A stretch of DNA of 64,000 bases from Burkholderia sp. PAMC 26561 (GCF_001557535.2 NZ_CP014306.1:372001-436000), one strand, 5' to 3'. Positions 1-8,672 are shown, counted from the first letter of the stretch. Made by a program: numbers and translations. Notes: generated by a model from the sequence alone, not told the origin.

Positions 1-178
1 GGGAAAACGGGATAGCGCGGCGCACGCCTTCGACCAGTTCGACGAGGCCGGTGAAACTTTCTTCGACCAGCCAGTCGATTTGCGCGTCGGGGTGGCGGCG
101 GCGGATATCGGCGATGGCCGGCATGTTGTGGACGACATCGCCGAGGGATGACACCCGGATGATCAAGATCTTTTGCAC
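1..178 (-). CDS. waaC: Lipopolysaccharide heptosyltransferase I, N-terminal part (runs off window)
   Basis: This is the first 59 codons of a minus-strand gene whose remainder lies left of position 1. The translation begins at a GTG (complement 178-176) and reads QKILIIRVSSLGDVVHNMP, followed by ADIRRRHPDAQIDWLVEE. That is the highly conserved amino terminus of the GT9-family heptosyltransferase WaaC/RfaC, which adds the first L-glycero-D-manno-heptose to Kdo in the LPS inner core at the cytoplasmic face of the inner membrane. No good ribosome binding site is visible before the GTG. Upstream (rightward) lies a very G-rich tract and then a composite repeat, so its promoter must lie in or near those sequences. 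The neighbouring phosphomannomutase and O-antigen-type genes fit an LPS locus. Family assignment is confident; whether the rest is intact cannot be seen. Confidence 0.85.
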   Translation of the reverse strand, partial: MQKILIIRVSSLGDVVHNMPAIADIRRRHPDAQIDWLVEESFTGLVELVEGVRRAIPFS

Positions 179-275
179 GCTGGATGAGGAATTTGAGATT
201 GGGCGGAGTTTACCGCTGGCGCTCGGGTGGGGGGTGGGTTTTTGGGGTTTCGGGGGCTTGGGGGTGGGGGGTGGG

Positions 276-303
276 GGGTGGCGGGTGGCGGGTGGCGGGT
301 GGC
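276..303. repeat. Tandem 7-bp G-rich repeat (GGGTGGC x4)
   Basis: Four perfect copies of GGGTGGC run through 276-303, inside a wider 220-320 stretch with many runs of three to seven G. It lies between the waaC start and the left arm of composite repeat 1. The tract could form G-quadruplexes or slip during replication. A similar G-rich tandem tract lies in the same position relative to composite repeat 3, and a weaker one precedes repeat 2. Confidence 0.8.
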
Positions 304-1047
304 GGTCGGGGTTGATGCTGAGTTGCTGCTTTTTAAGTTTTCGCGCGTTCGTTGCTAGCTTACTTTTTTAGCACTATTAGCCACTATCCGTGGCGGGACT
401 TCATTTCTTTTTCCAACGGCGAAAAAGAAACGAAGCAAAGAAAACGCCTCCCAACCGCTAATTCTTAAGTGTCCCGAGCGTGCACTGACAACTGTTTGGT
501 ACTTCAGAAGAACGCTCGACGCCATAACCACGAACACTTGAACCCCTCCCCCTCCGAACACGGATATCCACACGCTTCGCCACCAGTAACTGTGGCAGTC
601 AATACGGAAACCTCGCCCACGTAAAACAACGGTTTGAGCCCATAGCGGCCCTACAACATCTTGAACTAGCCCAGGACTTCGTCACCAATACAGCCACCCC
701 CTGCGTTTGGGCGTTTGGGCGTCAGCGCGCGCAGCGCGGAGGCCTAATTAGCGGATTCCCACACTGGTGGCGAAGCGTGTGGGTTGCCGTTGACGGAGGG
801 GGAGGGCTTCAAGTGTTCTTGATTGCGGCGTCGAGCGTTCTTGTGAAGTACCAAACAGTTGTCACTGCACGCTCGGGACACTTATGTGCCATCGGTGGAG
901 AGGCGTTTTCTTTGCTTCGTTTCTTTTTCGCCGTTGGAAAAAGAAATGAAGTCCCGCCACGGACAGTGGCTAATAGTGCTAAAAAAATCAGCCAGAACAA
1001 ACCGCACGGTAGCCTGAAAAGTAGCAACCCGGCATCAACCCCGACCG
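302..1047. repeat. Composite inverted-repeat element 1 (complete)
   Basis: Two arms, 302-587 and 763-1047, are inverted copies of each other around a 175-bp spacer (588-762). Each arm carries a palindrome of 15-bp stem and 7-base loop (399-435 and 915-951), the conserved phrase AAGTGTCCCGAGCGTGCA or its complement, a CCCTCCCCCTCC block, and CACACGCTTCGCCACCAGT at the spacer edge. The same arrangement recurs at 55681-56448 and 61471-62246, and half of it at 21657-23182. The outer left arm carries the marker CTAATTCTTAAGTG and the right arm carries ACTTATGTGCCATCGG. The short ORFs in it differ between copies, so it is treated as non-coding. Confidence 0.85.
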
Positions 1048-1082
1048 AAAAGAACACTGTCCCGAGCGCCAGCGAATAACTC

Positions 1083-1172
1083 GAGAAATGAAGTCCCGCC
1101 ACGGACAGTGGCTAACAGTGCAAAAAAGAACAGCCAGAACAAACCGCGCAGTAGCGCAAATAGCAGCAACCC
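1083..1172. repeat. Fragment of the composite repeat arm
   Basis: The sequence GAAATGAAGTCCCGCCACGG and what follows (an AGTGGCTAACAGTGC block, then a CAGCAACCCAACACC block) repeats the outer end of the right arm of element 1, directly downstream of it and in the same orientation. It starts inside the right half of the conserved palindrome. This is a truncated tandem duplication of the arm end. Confidence 0.75.
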
Positions 1173-1231
1173 AACACCACCCCAAACCAAAAGCGCCAGC
1201 AGACCACCCCGGTCCACCAGCGCCAGCAAAA

Positions 1232-2647
1232 TCAAAACGGTAATTGAGCGTCAGCCTTCTCCGCCAAAATCACCCGACGGAAATCTTCCTGAATCCGTTT
1301 CAGCGCCTCCTCGCTATCCGCCTCGAACCGCATCACAACCACCGGCGTGGTATTCGACGACCGTGCAAGTCCAAACCCATCCGGGTACTCGACCCGCAAC
1401 CCATCGATCGTCACAATATCGTCCGCGCCAGTGAACTTTGCGTTCTTCTGCATCTTGCCGATCAACTCGAAGTTCTCACCCTCATTCAACTTCAATTGCA
1501 ACTCAGGCGTAGACAGCGAATTCGGCAAGTCATTGAGCAACTTGCTCGGATCAGCCACCCGCGACAGGATTTCCAGCATCCGCGCGCCGGTGTAAAGGCC
1601 GTCATCGAAGCCGTACCAGCGATCCTTGAAGAACACGTGACCGCTCATCTCACCCGCCAGCGGCGCACCCGTCTCACGCAACTTCGCCTTCACGAGCGAG
1701 TGTCCCGTCTTCCACATCACCGGCTCACCACCCTGGTCGCGCACCCACTTCGCCAGGTTGCGCGTGCACTTCACGTCATAAATGATCTGCCCACCCTTGT
1801 TGCGCGACAACACTTCCTGCGCAAACAACATCAACTGACGATCCGGATAAATGATCTGCCCGTCCTTCGTGACAACGCCCAGACGGTCGCCGTCGCCATC
1901 GAATGCAAAACCAATCTCCGCGTCCGTTTCCTTCAACGCCTTGATCACGTCCTGCAAGTTCTCCGGATGCGCCGGATCAGGATGGTGATTCGGGAACGTG
2001 CCATCGATGTCCGTGAACAACTCCACGATCTCGCAACCCAGCGCCTTGAACAAACGCGGTGCAAGTTCGCCGGCGACGCCATTGCCGGCGTCGATGACGA
2101 TCTTCATCGGACGGACCGGCTTGATGTCGCTCACGATCCGGTCGAGATAAACCTGCTGGATATCGTATTCGGTGTACGTGCCTGCACCGCTTTCGAAATT
2201 GTCATTCACGATGCGCTGATACAGGGCCTGGATCTGCTCGCCGTAGATTGCGGCGCCGCGCAGGACCATCTTGAAGCCGTTGTAATCCGGCGGATTGTGG
2301 CTGCCCGTCACGACGATGCACGAGTCCACGCTGCGCTCGCCCGACGGCAGCGCGAGCGGCACGCTGGCCGCGAAATAACCGACGGGCGTCGGGACCATGC
2401 CGACATCGACCACATCCACGCCCGCTTCGCGCAGGCCGTCAGCCAATGCGCCGACGAGTTCGGGGCCGGACAAGCGGCCATCGCGCGCGACGACGACCGA
2501 GTCGCCGCCAAGTTTGCGGATCTCACTGCCGAACGCGCGGCCGATGTTGCGTGCAACGCCGGCATCGACTGTCTTGCCCACGATCCCGCGAATGTCGTAA
2601 GCCTTGAAAATGGACTGGGTAACTGATGCTTGCGGTGACTGGCTCAT
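1232..2647 (-). CDS. algC: Phosphomannomutase/phosphoglucomutase (AlgC/ManB type)
   Basis: This is a 471-aa alpha-D-phosphohexomutase that interconverts mannose-6-P with mannose-1-P and glucose-6-P with glucose-1-P in the cytoplasm. It feeds GDP-mannose and UDP-glucose synthesis. All signatures are visible: the start motif SIFKAYDIRG, the phosphoserine loop VVTGSHNPPDYNGFK (about residue 115), the metal loop FDGDGDRLGVV (about 250), the sugar-binding GEMSGHVFFK (about 335) and the C-terminal phosphate-binding RSSNTTPVVVMRFE. Its length matches Pseudomonas AlgC. The ATG at 2647 follows a weak AGGT. It is read away from the divergent wzx operon and has composite repeat 1 downstream. In the window it would supply mannose-1-P to ManC (36662-38176) and glucose-1-P to the two GalU proteins. 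Confidence 0.95.
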   Translation of the reverse strand: MSQSPQASVTQSIFKAYDIRGIVGKTVDAGVARNIGRAFGSEIRKLGGDSVVVARDGRLSGPELVGALADGLREAGVDVVDVGMVPTPVGYFAASVPLALPSGERSVDSCIVVTGSHNPPDYNGFKMVLRGAAIYGEQIQALYQRIVNDNFESGAGTYTEYDIQQVYLDRIVSDIKPVRPMKIVIDAGNGVAGELAPRLFKALGCEIVELFTDIDGTFPNHHPDPAHPENLQDVIKALKETDAEIGFAFDGDGDRLGVVTKDGQIIYPDRQLMLFAQEVLSRNKGGQIIYDVKCTRNLAKWVRDQGGEPVMWKTGHSLVKAKLRETGAPLAGEMSGHVFFKDRWYGFDDGLYTGARMLEILSRVADPSKLLNDLPNSLSTPELQLKLNEGENFELIGKMQKNAKFTGADDIVTIDGLRVEYPDGFGLARSSNTTPVVVMRFEADSEEALKRIQEDFRRVILAEKADAQLPF

Positions 2648-3019
2648 GGAATGGCTACCTGACTAATAATTGAAATGGTTCCGGGGCATCCCGAAGCGTC
2701 CCGGGTCACGAAGACCCTGTGATGCAGACCTGCTTGAAACTTGCGTGTTTCTACTCTTTGCCGGCCCGGAAACGATACCCGGACGGAGCGCGAAAAATAA
2801 CGAAAGAAATGGGCCCGGGCGGTTCAACCTGCGCCCTGGCCGCCTGTCCGTTCGCGGTCGAGTTCGTCAAACGCGCTTATATATCACGAGCGGGCGGTAT
2901 CGGACCACGCGTTTGCGCACACTGTTCGCCCCTATAATCGCAATCTTTCGAAACCCGGGCCGCCCGGACACGTTCCGCGTCTGCAAGGTCATGCGAACCT
3001 GCGCAAATATTCTAATCCA
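2648..3019. other. Intergenic region between algC and the wzx operon
   Basis: No convincing gene was found. The region separates divergent units, the minus-strand algC and the plus-strand polysaccharide operon, and should hold both promoters. A sharp TATAAT lies at 2933-2938 on the plus strand. Confidence 0.5.
2911..2938 (+). promoter_or_regulatory. Candidate sigma-70 promoter for the wzx-GT-galE-wbpL operon
   Basis: A perfect -10 hexamer TATAAT (2933-2938) is preceded 16 bases upstream by GTTTGC (2911-2916), a weak -35. It points at the operon starting near 3181, leaving a leader of about 240 bases that could include the short ORF at 3020. The assignment rests on the -10 hexamer alone. Confidence 0.45.
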
Positions 3020-3187
3020 ATGCTCCGACGCTTTTTCATAACGAACGACAAAGGCGACGGCAATCGCCTCGCTGATTGGCCGGACAGCGTGCCCGAAGGT
3101 CTGCACCATCGGATGATGTCAGCAATTCGCATGCCCGTTCCTGACAATTTCATCACGCCAGCGGCGAGCGCCAGCCACGCATGCTGA
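3020..3187 (+). CDS. Possible 55-aa leader ORF overlapping wzx start
   Basis: An ATG at 3020 opens a 55-codon frame (MLRRFFITNDKGDGNRLADW at its start, ending SASHAC) whose stop TGA lies inside the overlap ATGCTGA with the flippase start at 3181. Such an overlap could couple translation of the two genes. No ribosome binding site is evident before the ATG and no family is recognised. It could equally be a chance frame or the remnant of an older gene start. The overlap is the only real argument for it. Confidence 0.25.
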   Translation: MLRRFFITNDKGDGNRLADWPDSVPEGLHHRMMSAIRMPVPDNFITPAASASHAC

Positions 3188-4437
3188 AACGGATATCGAA
3201 CCCGGACGTCGCCCGCGCGCTCGCGAACATCGTCTGGCTGGGGCTTGAACGGCTTACGCAGATTGCCGTGGCGATCGGCATCAGCGGGTTGCTTGCGCGC
3301 TATTTCGGCCCCGATGTATTCGGCAAATGGCAATACGCGAACACGCTACTGCTCGTGATCGCGCCGATCACGTGGGTCTGCGGCGCGGAAATCCTCGTGC
3401 CGACTATCGTGCATCGCGATCCAAAGCAGATCGGCACCGTGCTCGGCAGTGCGTTTGTGCTGCGCATCGGCATCTCGGCGGCGGCGCTCGTCTTGACGTG
3501 GATCGGCATTGCGGCAGGGTTCACCGATCCGCTCGTCGGCGCGATGCTCGCCGGCCTCGCCGTGACCATGCTGTTTCGCGAACCGTTCGTGGGCGTGATC
3601 AACGCGTGGCTGCAAAGCATGACGTACAGCAAGCCGCAATTGCTGACCAGCATGGTCACGGCCATCCTGAAGGCTGGCCTCGTGTTCCTGCTGGTGCGCG
3701 CGGCCGCAAGTCCGGCGCGTTTCGGCTGGCTCTGGGCGCTGGAATCGGCGGCTATCGGCGGCGTATTGCTGCTGTATTACATGCGCCGCAATGGCGGCAC
3801 GCTGGGCTGGCATCTTGACCTGTCGCTCTTCAAGCATTTCGCGAGCGCCGGCACGGTGTTCTGGCTCGGGCTGATCTGCATGTCGGTGTTCATGAAACTC
3901 GACCGGCTGATGCTGGAACGCCATATCTCCTTCGCCGATCTTGGTGTGTACTCCGCCGCGCAGCAACTGAACGAAAACTGGATCGCGCTCGCGCTGATGC
4001 TCGCGCAGACCATCGCGCCGGCGTTTGTCTACAAGGTGAGCGATGCCTTGCAATTGAAGCGCAATATCATGCGACTTTTCGCAATGACCGCCGTGCTGAT
4101 GATCTGCGGCGCAATCATCCTCGATCTGCTTGCAGCGTTCATCATTTCGCATGTGTTCGGGCCGGCGTACACGGCTTCCATCGATATCTTTCGTTGGGCC
4201 GTCTGGCTCTCGCTGCCAGCAGGTATAGAAGCGATTGGTAATCTGGTCGTGCTCAAATACCAGGCGAAGTTCGTATTGCTCGCGAAGTGGCTGCTGGCGC
4301 TGGTGGTCGCGGCAATCGTCAACCTGATCGCGATTCCGCGCATGGGCAGCTACGGCGCGCTGGTCGGACTCGCCGCGGGATATCTTGCGGCGGCACTGGT
4401 GAATCTTTACTACATCCGCTTCCGGCTGGAGACATGA
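3181..4437 (+). CDS. wzx: O-antigen/polysaccharide flippase (Wzx, MOP superfamily)
   Basis: This 418-aa, very hydrophobic protein has about 12 predicted membrane segments and the MOP-flippase pattern near its start (ERLTQIAVAIGISGLLARYF). It would flip undecaprenyl-PP-linked oligosaccharide units across the inner membrane. It is the first clear gene of a + strand operon: the next gene overlaps its stop by 4 bases (ATGA), followed by GT4, galE and a WecA-like transferase. This grouping suggests an O-antigen-like unit beside waaC rather than the exopolysaccharide further right. The start ATG has only a weak GGCGAG upstream. It is one of three MOP flippases in the window and differs from the other two in sequence. 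Its substrate cannot be told from sequence. Confidence 0.85.
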   Translation: MLKRISNPDVARALANIVWLGLERLTQIAVAIGISGLLARYFGPDVFGKWQYANTLLLVIAPITWVCGAEILVPTIVHRDPKQIGTVLGSAFVLRIGISAAALVLTWIGIAAGFTDPLVGAMLAGLAVTMLFREPFVGVINAWLQSMTYSKPQLLTSMVTAILKAGLVFLLVRAAASPARFGWLWALESAAIGGVLLLYYMRRNGGTLGWHLDLSLFKHFASAGTVFWLGLICMSVFMKLDRLMLERHISFADLGVYSAAQQLNENWIALALMLAQTIAPAFVYKVSDALQLKRNIMRLFAMTAVLMICGAIILDLLAAFIISHVFGPAYTASIDIFRWAVWLSLPAGIEAIGNLVVLKYQAKFVLLAKWLLALVVAAIVNLIAIPRMGSYGALVGLAAGYLAAALVNLYYIRFRLET

Positions 4438-5234
4438 GCACACCTTTTCTCGACGATGTGGCCGTGCTGCTACCGGCATTCAATGCGCAGCATGATGTGG
4501 AGCGTACGCTTGCATCGTTTTGCGAACGTGCGCCGGTGCGGGTGCTGGTCGTCGATGACGGCAGCCTGCCGCCAATCGTTGCGCCGGCGGTGGCGAACAT
4601 GACGGTCGAAGTACTGCGCATGCCGGACAATGGCGGTATCGAGCGGGCATTGCAGGCGGGCATCGATGCGCTGGCCGCACGCGGCATCAGATACGCGGCG
4701 CGTATAGATGCGGGCGATCTCGCGACGCCATACAGGCTCGAAAAGCAGCGCGAACATATGGAAACGCATCCGCAAACGGCCGTGCTAGGCATGTGGACGC
4801 ACGTGGTCGACATGGAAGGCGCGCCGCTCTTCGACTTGCAGCCGCCGACCGGACCCGCCGATATCCGGCGTGTCATGCTGATGCGTTCGTGCTTCACGCA
4901 TCCGTCGCTGATGCTGCGCGTGGACGCCGTGATCGGCGCAGGCAATTACCGCGCACAATACCGGGCGGCCGAGGACCTCGATCTGATCCTGCGTCTTCTG
5001 CAACATCACGATGGCGCAAATCTCCCCGAATTCGGCGTGTACTACGAACTCAATGAACACGGCATCAGCGCGACCCGACGCCGGACACAAGTGTGGTCCA
5101 CGCTGCGGCTCCAGATGAAGTATTTGCGTGCGACAAACCTGCCGGACTGGATCGGCGTGGCGAAGAACGTGGCGCACCTGGTGTTGCCCTATCGCGCGTT
5201 GCGTTCCCTGAAAACACGCCTGCTCGGTGCTTGA
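4434..5234 (+). CDS. Family 2 glycosyltransferase
   Basis: This is a 266-aa GT-A fold enzyme. The nucleotide-sugar site is seen as VLVVDDGS (about residue 40) and a DxD-like RIDAGD (about 88). The acceptor/catalytic region carries the AEDLDLILRLL stretch typical of GT2 (about 180). It would add a sugar to the lipid-linked O-unit at the cytoplasmic side of the inner membrane. The chosen ATG at 4434 overlaps the wzx stop in ATGA, implying translational coupling. A longer frame running up to 4287 would overlap wzx by 150 bases and is rejected. Donor and linkage are unknown. Confidence 0.85.
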   Translation: MSTPFLDDVAVLLPAFNAQHDVERTLASFCERAPVRVLVVDDGSLPPIVAPAVANMTVEVLRMPDNGGIERALQAGIDALAARGIRYAARIDAGDLATPYRLEKQREHMETHPQTAVLGMWTHVVDMEGAPLFDLQPPTGPADIRRVMLMRSCFTHPSLMLRVDAVIGAGNYRAQYRAAEDLDLILRLLQHHDGANLPEFGVYYELNEHGISATRRRTQVWSTLRLQMKYLRATNLPDWIGVAKNVAHLVLPYRALRSLKTRLLGA

Positions 5235-5251
5235 AACAACGCCTTTTTTAA

Positions 5252-6427
5252 ATGGAAAGAATGAACGCAGAGACCTCCCGCCTTCGCATTGCCCTCGTCT
5301 GCAACACCGCCTGGGCGATCTATACCTACCGGCGCGGTTTGCTGCGAATGTTGATCGAACAGGGCGCCGAAGTGTCGATCATCGCGCCGCGCGACCGCAC
5401 GTTCCCGCTGATGGAAGCAATGGGCTGCCGGTGTGTCGACCTGCCCATGGCGTCGAAGGGAACGAATCCACGCGATGACCTCAGGACGCTCGCCGCGCTG
5501 TATCGCGAATACCGCGCAGCGCGTCCGCAGATCGTCTTCCATTACACGATCAAGCCGAATATCTATGGGACGATCGCCGCGAAGCTCGCGGGTATTCCAT
5601 CGATAGCCGTGACCACCGGCCTCGGCTACGTGTTCATCCAGCAAAGCGGAACGGCGAACATCGCGAAGAAACTCTACAGGTTCGCGTTCCGCTTTCCGCG
5701 CGAAGTCTGGTTCCTGAACAAGGACGATCGTCAGGCTTTCATCGATCAAAACCTGCTCGTCAAGCCCGAACGCGCGCGACTTCTGCACGGCGAAGGCGTC
5801 GATCTCGACGAATACGCTTTCCAGCCGCTACCGCGCGCCAACCCGCAGACGGAAGGCTTTTTTTTCGTTTTAATTGGCCGCCTGCTGTGGGATAAAGGCG
5901 TGGCGGAATACGTCGAAGCCGCACGCCGGATTCGCGCGAAATATCCTTACGCGCGCTTCCAGTTGCTCGGGCCGGCCGGCGTGGACAATCCCAGCGCGAT
6001 CACGCTCGACGAAGTCCAGGCGTGGCAGCGCGAAGGCGTCATCGATTATCTCGGCGAAGCGACCGATGTCCGCGCGTTCATCGGCAACGCCGATTGCGTG
6101 GTCCTGCCGTCGTATCGCGAGGGCGTGCCGCGAACGCTGATGGAAGCATCGGCGATGGGCCGCCCGATTGTTGCGACCGATGTCCCCGGTTGCCGCGAAG
6201 TCGTTGAAAACGGCGTGACCGGTTTTCTCTGCGAAGTGAAAGACCCGGACAGCCTGACGCAACAATTGGAACGCATGCTGCTCGCAAGCCATGCAGCGCG
6301 CGCCGAAATGGGCGTGGCGGGCCGCGCCAAGGTCACGCGGGAATTCGACGAAAACGGCGTCGTCGAACGTTATAAAGGCACAATACGCGCGATTACCGGA
6401 TTCTCGGCGACCGGCGTCTCACTTTAA
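5252..6427 (+). CDS. Family 4 glycosyltransferase
   Basis: This 391-aa GT-B enzyme resembles PglA/WbpX-like glycosyltransferases. The N-terminal acceptor domain reads IALVCNTAWAIYTYRRG and the C-terminal donor domain carries FVLIGRLLWDKGV (about 205) and the retaining-GT4 motif SYREGVPRTLMEASAMGRP (E-x7-E, about 285-300). It sits 17 bases after the GT2 gene and 24 bases before galE in the same operon. UDP-galactose or a UDP-HexNAc is a plausible donor given galE next door, but this is inference. A start three codons later (5261) is also possible. A run of eight T (5858-5865) encodes part of a conserved FFF. Confidence 0.85.
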   Translation: MERMNAETSRLRIALVCNTAWAIYTYRRGLLRMLIEQGAEVSIIAPRDRTFPLMEAMGCRCVDLPMASKGTNPRDDLRTLAALYREYRAARPQIVFHYTIKPNIYGTIAAKLAGIPSIAVTTGLGYVFIQQSGTANIAKKLYRFAFRFPREVWFLNKDDRQAFIDQNLLVKPERARLLHGEGVDLDEYAFQPLPRANPQTEGFFFVLIGRLLWDKGVAEYVEAARRIRAKYPYARFQLLGPAGVDNPSAITLDEVQAWQREGVIDYLGEATDVRAFIGNADCVVLPSYREGVPRTLMEASAMGRPIVATDVPGCREVVENGVTGFLCEVKDPDSLTQQLERMLLASHAARAEMGVAGRAKVTREFDENGVVERYKGTIRAITGFSATGVSL

Positions 6428-6451
6428 AAAGCACCTCCGGGAGCGACACTC

Positions 6452-7486
6452 ATGACTGAACAAACCAACGAAAAAGGCACCATTCTCGTGACCGGCGGGG
6501 CGGGTTTTATCGGCTCGCATACCTGCGTGGAATTGCTGAATGCGGGATTCGGCGTTGTCGTGATCGACAACCTCGTGAACAGCAACGCGCAATCGCTCAA
6601 GCGCGTGGAGCAGATCACCGGCAAGACACTCGCGTTCTATGAAGCGGACGCCCGCGACGAATCCGCCCTCGCCCGCATCTTCGACGAACATGCAATCACC
6701 GGCGCGATTCATTTCGCGGCGCTGAAGTCGGTGGGCGAATCGGTCGCTAAGCCGATCGAGTATTACCGCAACAACGTGGACAGCCTGCTCGTGCTGCTCG
6801 ACACGATGCGTGCGCGCAACGTGAAGAAGATCGTGTTCAGCTCGTCGGCGACGGTGTATGGCATGCCGAAGAGCGTGCCTATCGACGAATCGTTTCCGCT
6901 TTCGGCGACCAACCCCTACGGCCAGTCGAAGCTGATCGCCGAGCAGATCCTGCGTGACCTGGAACTCTCCGATCCGACATGGCGCATCGCCACCTTGCGA
7001 TATTTCAATCCGGTCGGCGCGCACGAAAGCGGTTCGATCGGCGAAGATCCGGCCGGCGTGCCGAACAACCTGATGCCGTACGTAGCGCAAGTTGCGGTGG
7101 GCAAGCTCGAACGACTGCGCATCTTCGGCAGCGACTACCCGACGCCCGATGGCACCGGCGTGCGCGATTACATCCATGTGGTGGATCTGGCGCGCGGCCA
7201 CATCAAGGCCATCGATGCACTGCAATCGCTTGACCGCAGCTTCGTGGTGAACCTCGGCACGGGTCAGGGTTACAGCGTGCTGGACGTGGTGAAGGCGTTC
7301 GAGGCGGCGTCGGGAAAGCCGGTGCCGTATGAGCTCGTAGCGCGCCGTCCGGGCGATATCGCCGAGTGTTATGCGAACCCCGCCGCCGCGTCCGAACTGA
7401 TCGGCTGGCAGGCCGAACATGGCATCGAGCGGATGTGCGCCGATCATTGGCGCTGGCAGTCGCAGAATCCGAAGGGCTTTGCCTGA
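6452..7486 (+). CDS. galE: UDP-glucose 4-epimerase
   Basis: This 344-aa extended short-chain dehydrogenase interconverts UDP-glucose and UDP-galactose, or the N-acetyl forms, using bound NAD. The Rossmann motif GGAGFIGSHTCVELL (about residue 15), the SSSATVYG substrate loop (about 130), the catalytic NPYGQSK (Y-x3-K, about 155) and the RYFNPVGAHESGSIGEDP block all match GalE. The start ATG at 6452 follows GGGAGCGACACTC, a good ribosome binding site. As the fourth gene of the operon it should provide UDP-Gal (or UDP-GalNAc) to the GTs here, with UDP-glucose coming from the GalU proteins. Confidence 0.95.
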   Translation: MTEQTNEKGTILVTGGAGFIGSHTCVELLNAGFGVVVIDNLVNSNAQSLKRVEQITGKTLAFYEADARDESALARIFDEHAITGAIHFAALKSVGESVAKPIEYYRNNVDSLLVLLDTMRARNVKKIVFSSSATVYGMPKSVPIDESFPLSATNPYGQSKLIAEQILRDLELSDPTWRIATLRYFNPVGAHESGSIGEDPAGVPNNLMPYVAQVAVGKLERLRIFGSDYPTPDGTGVRDYIHVVDLARGHIKAIDALQSLDRSFVVNLGTGQGYSVLDVVKAFEAASGKPVPYELVARRPGDIAECYANPAAASELIGWQAEHGIERMCADHWRWQSQNPKGFA

Positions 7487-7516
7487 CCCGTCCCGTTCTT
7501 TTAGTGATTATTTTTC

Positions 7517-8632
7517 ATGCTTAGCTTCGCGCTCGGTTTTCTGGTTTCGCTGTTCATCACGCTGTTGATCGTGCGGTTTGCACATTTGCACGAAGGCATC
7601 TCCGGCGACACCGATATGACCGGCGTGCAGAAGTTTCACGCGCGGTCGGTGCCGCGCATTGGCGGCGTCGGCATTCTTTTGGGGCTTGCCGTCTCTGCCG
7701 TGCAGCTTCGATGGAGCTATCCGGCTGTATCGAGCGGGATTCTTGCCGTGGTCGCGTGCGGTTTGCCCGCTTTCTTTTCGGGGCTCATCGAAGACCTGAC
7801 CAAGCGCGTGACGCCCGTCGTGCGCCTGGTCTGCACCATGGCCGCCGCCGCGCTCGCGTATTTCCTGCTCGGCATTGCAGTGACACGTATCAGCGTGCCG
7901 CCGCTCGACTTCCTGCTGACCTATGGCGTGATCTCGTGTCTCGTGACCGTGATCGCGGTGGCGGCGCTGGCGAACGCGATCAATATCATCGACGGCTTCA
8001 ACGGCCTTGCATCGATGGTCGCATTCATGATGTTCGCCTCGCTCGCGTACGTCGCGTTCCAGGTCCACGATCCGATCGTGTTGTCGGCTTCGTTGATCAT
8101 GATGGGCGCGGTGATGGGCTTTTTCATCTGGAACTTCCCGGCGGGCCTGATCTTTCTCGGCGATGGCGGCGCCTATTTCATCGGCTTCATGCTCGCCGAA
8201 TTGTCGATCATGCTCGTGATGCGCAATCGCGATGTATCAGCGTGGTTTCCCGTGCTGCTCTTCATGTATCCGATCTTCGAGACGTGTTTCTCGATCTACC
8301 GGAAAAAATTCATTCGCGGCATTTCGCCGGGCATTCCCGACGGCGTTCATCTGCACATGCTGGTGTACAAACGCCTCATGCGATGGGCCGTCGGGGCGCA
8401 GAACGCACGTGAGCTCACGCAACGCAACTCGCTGACATCGCCGTATTTGTGGTTGCTGTGCCTGATCGCCGTGATTCCCGCCACGCTGTTCTGGCGGCAT
8501 ACGGTGCACCTGTTTTGCTTTGTCGTGGTGTTTGCATTCACGTATGTGTGGCTGTACGTGAGCATTGTCAGATTCAAGTCGCCGCGATGGATGGTGTTTC
8601 GCCGCGCGCACCCGGTGAAGCACAAGCCATGA
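7517..8632 (+). CDS. Undecaprenyl-phosphate sugar-1-phosphate transferase (WecA/WbpL type)
   Basis: This 371-aa integral membrane protein has about 10-11 segments and belongs to the MraY/WecA family. It shows the family's active-site motifs: NAINIIDGFNGLASM (about residue 155) and FLGDGGAYFIGF (about 214). A basic cytoplasmic loop with FIRGISPGIPDGVHLHMLVY (about 260) carries the HxH-type motif. It would start O-unit synthesis by moving a HexNAc-1-P (GlcNAc, FucNAc or QuiNAc, not resolvable here) onto undecaprenyl phosphate. It closes the operon and is followed by a strong terminator at 8641. It is one of two initiating transferases in the window, the other being a WcaJ type at 35241. That supports two separate polymers. 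Confidence 0.9.
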   Translation: MLSFALGFLVSLFITLLIVRFAHLHEGISGDTDMTGVQKFHARSVPRIGGVGILLGLAVSAVQLRWSYPAVSSGILAVVACGLPAFFSGLIEDLTKRVTPVVRLVCTMAAAALAYFLLGIAVTRISVPPLDFLLTYGVISCLVTVIAVAALANAINIIDGFNGLASMVAFMMFASLAYVAFQVHDPIVLSASLIMMGAVMGFFIWNFPAGLIFLGDGGAYFIGFMLAELSIMLVMRNRDVSAWFPVLLFMYPIFETCFSIYRKKFIRGISPGIPDGVHLHMLVYKRLMRWAVGAQNARELTQRNSLTSPYLWLLCLIAVIPATLFWRHTVHLFCFVVVFAFTYVWLYVSIVRFKSPRWMVFRRAHPVKHKP

Positions 8633-8640
8633 CACGCAAT

Positions 8641-8672
8641 GCGCCGGCTCTCCAGCCGGCGCGTGTCTTTTT
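8641..8672 (+). terminator. Rho-independent terminator after the O-antigen-type operon
   Basis: A perfect 9-bp stem GCGCCGGCT / AGCCGGCGC (8641-8649, 8654-8662) with a 4-base loop is followed by GTGTCTTTTT. It ends the + strand operon. It also lies at the 3' end of the convergent hydrolase gene, whose stop codon is at 8671. Confidence 0.85.

Noticed and set aside
5858..5865. Eight-T run in the GT4 gene at 5252, a possible phase-variation tract.
   Set aside because: It encodes part of a conserved FFF stretch before the donor-domain strand, and only one such tract is present; no sign of frameshifted variants.
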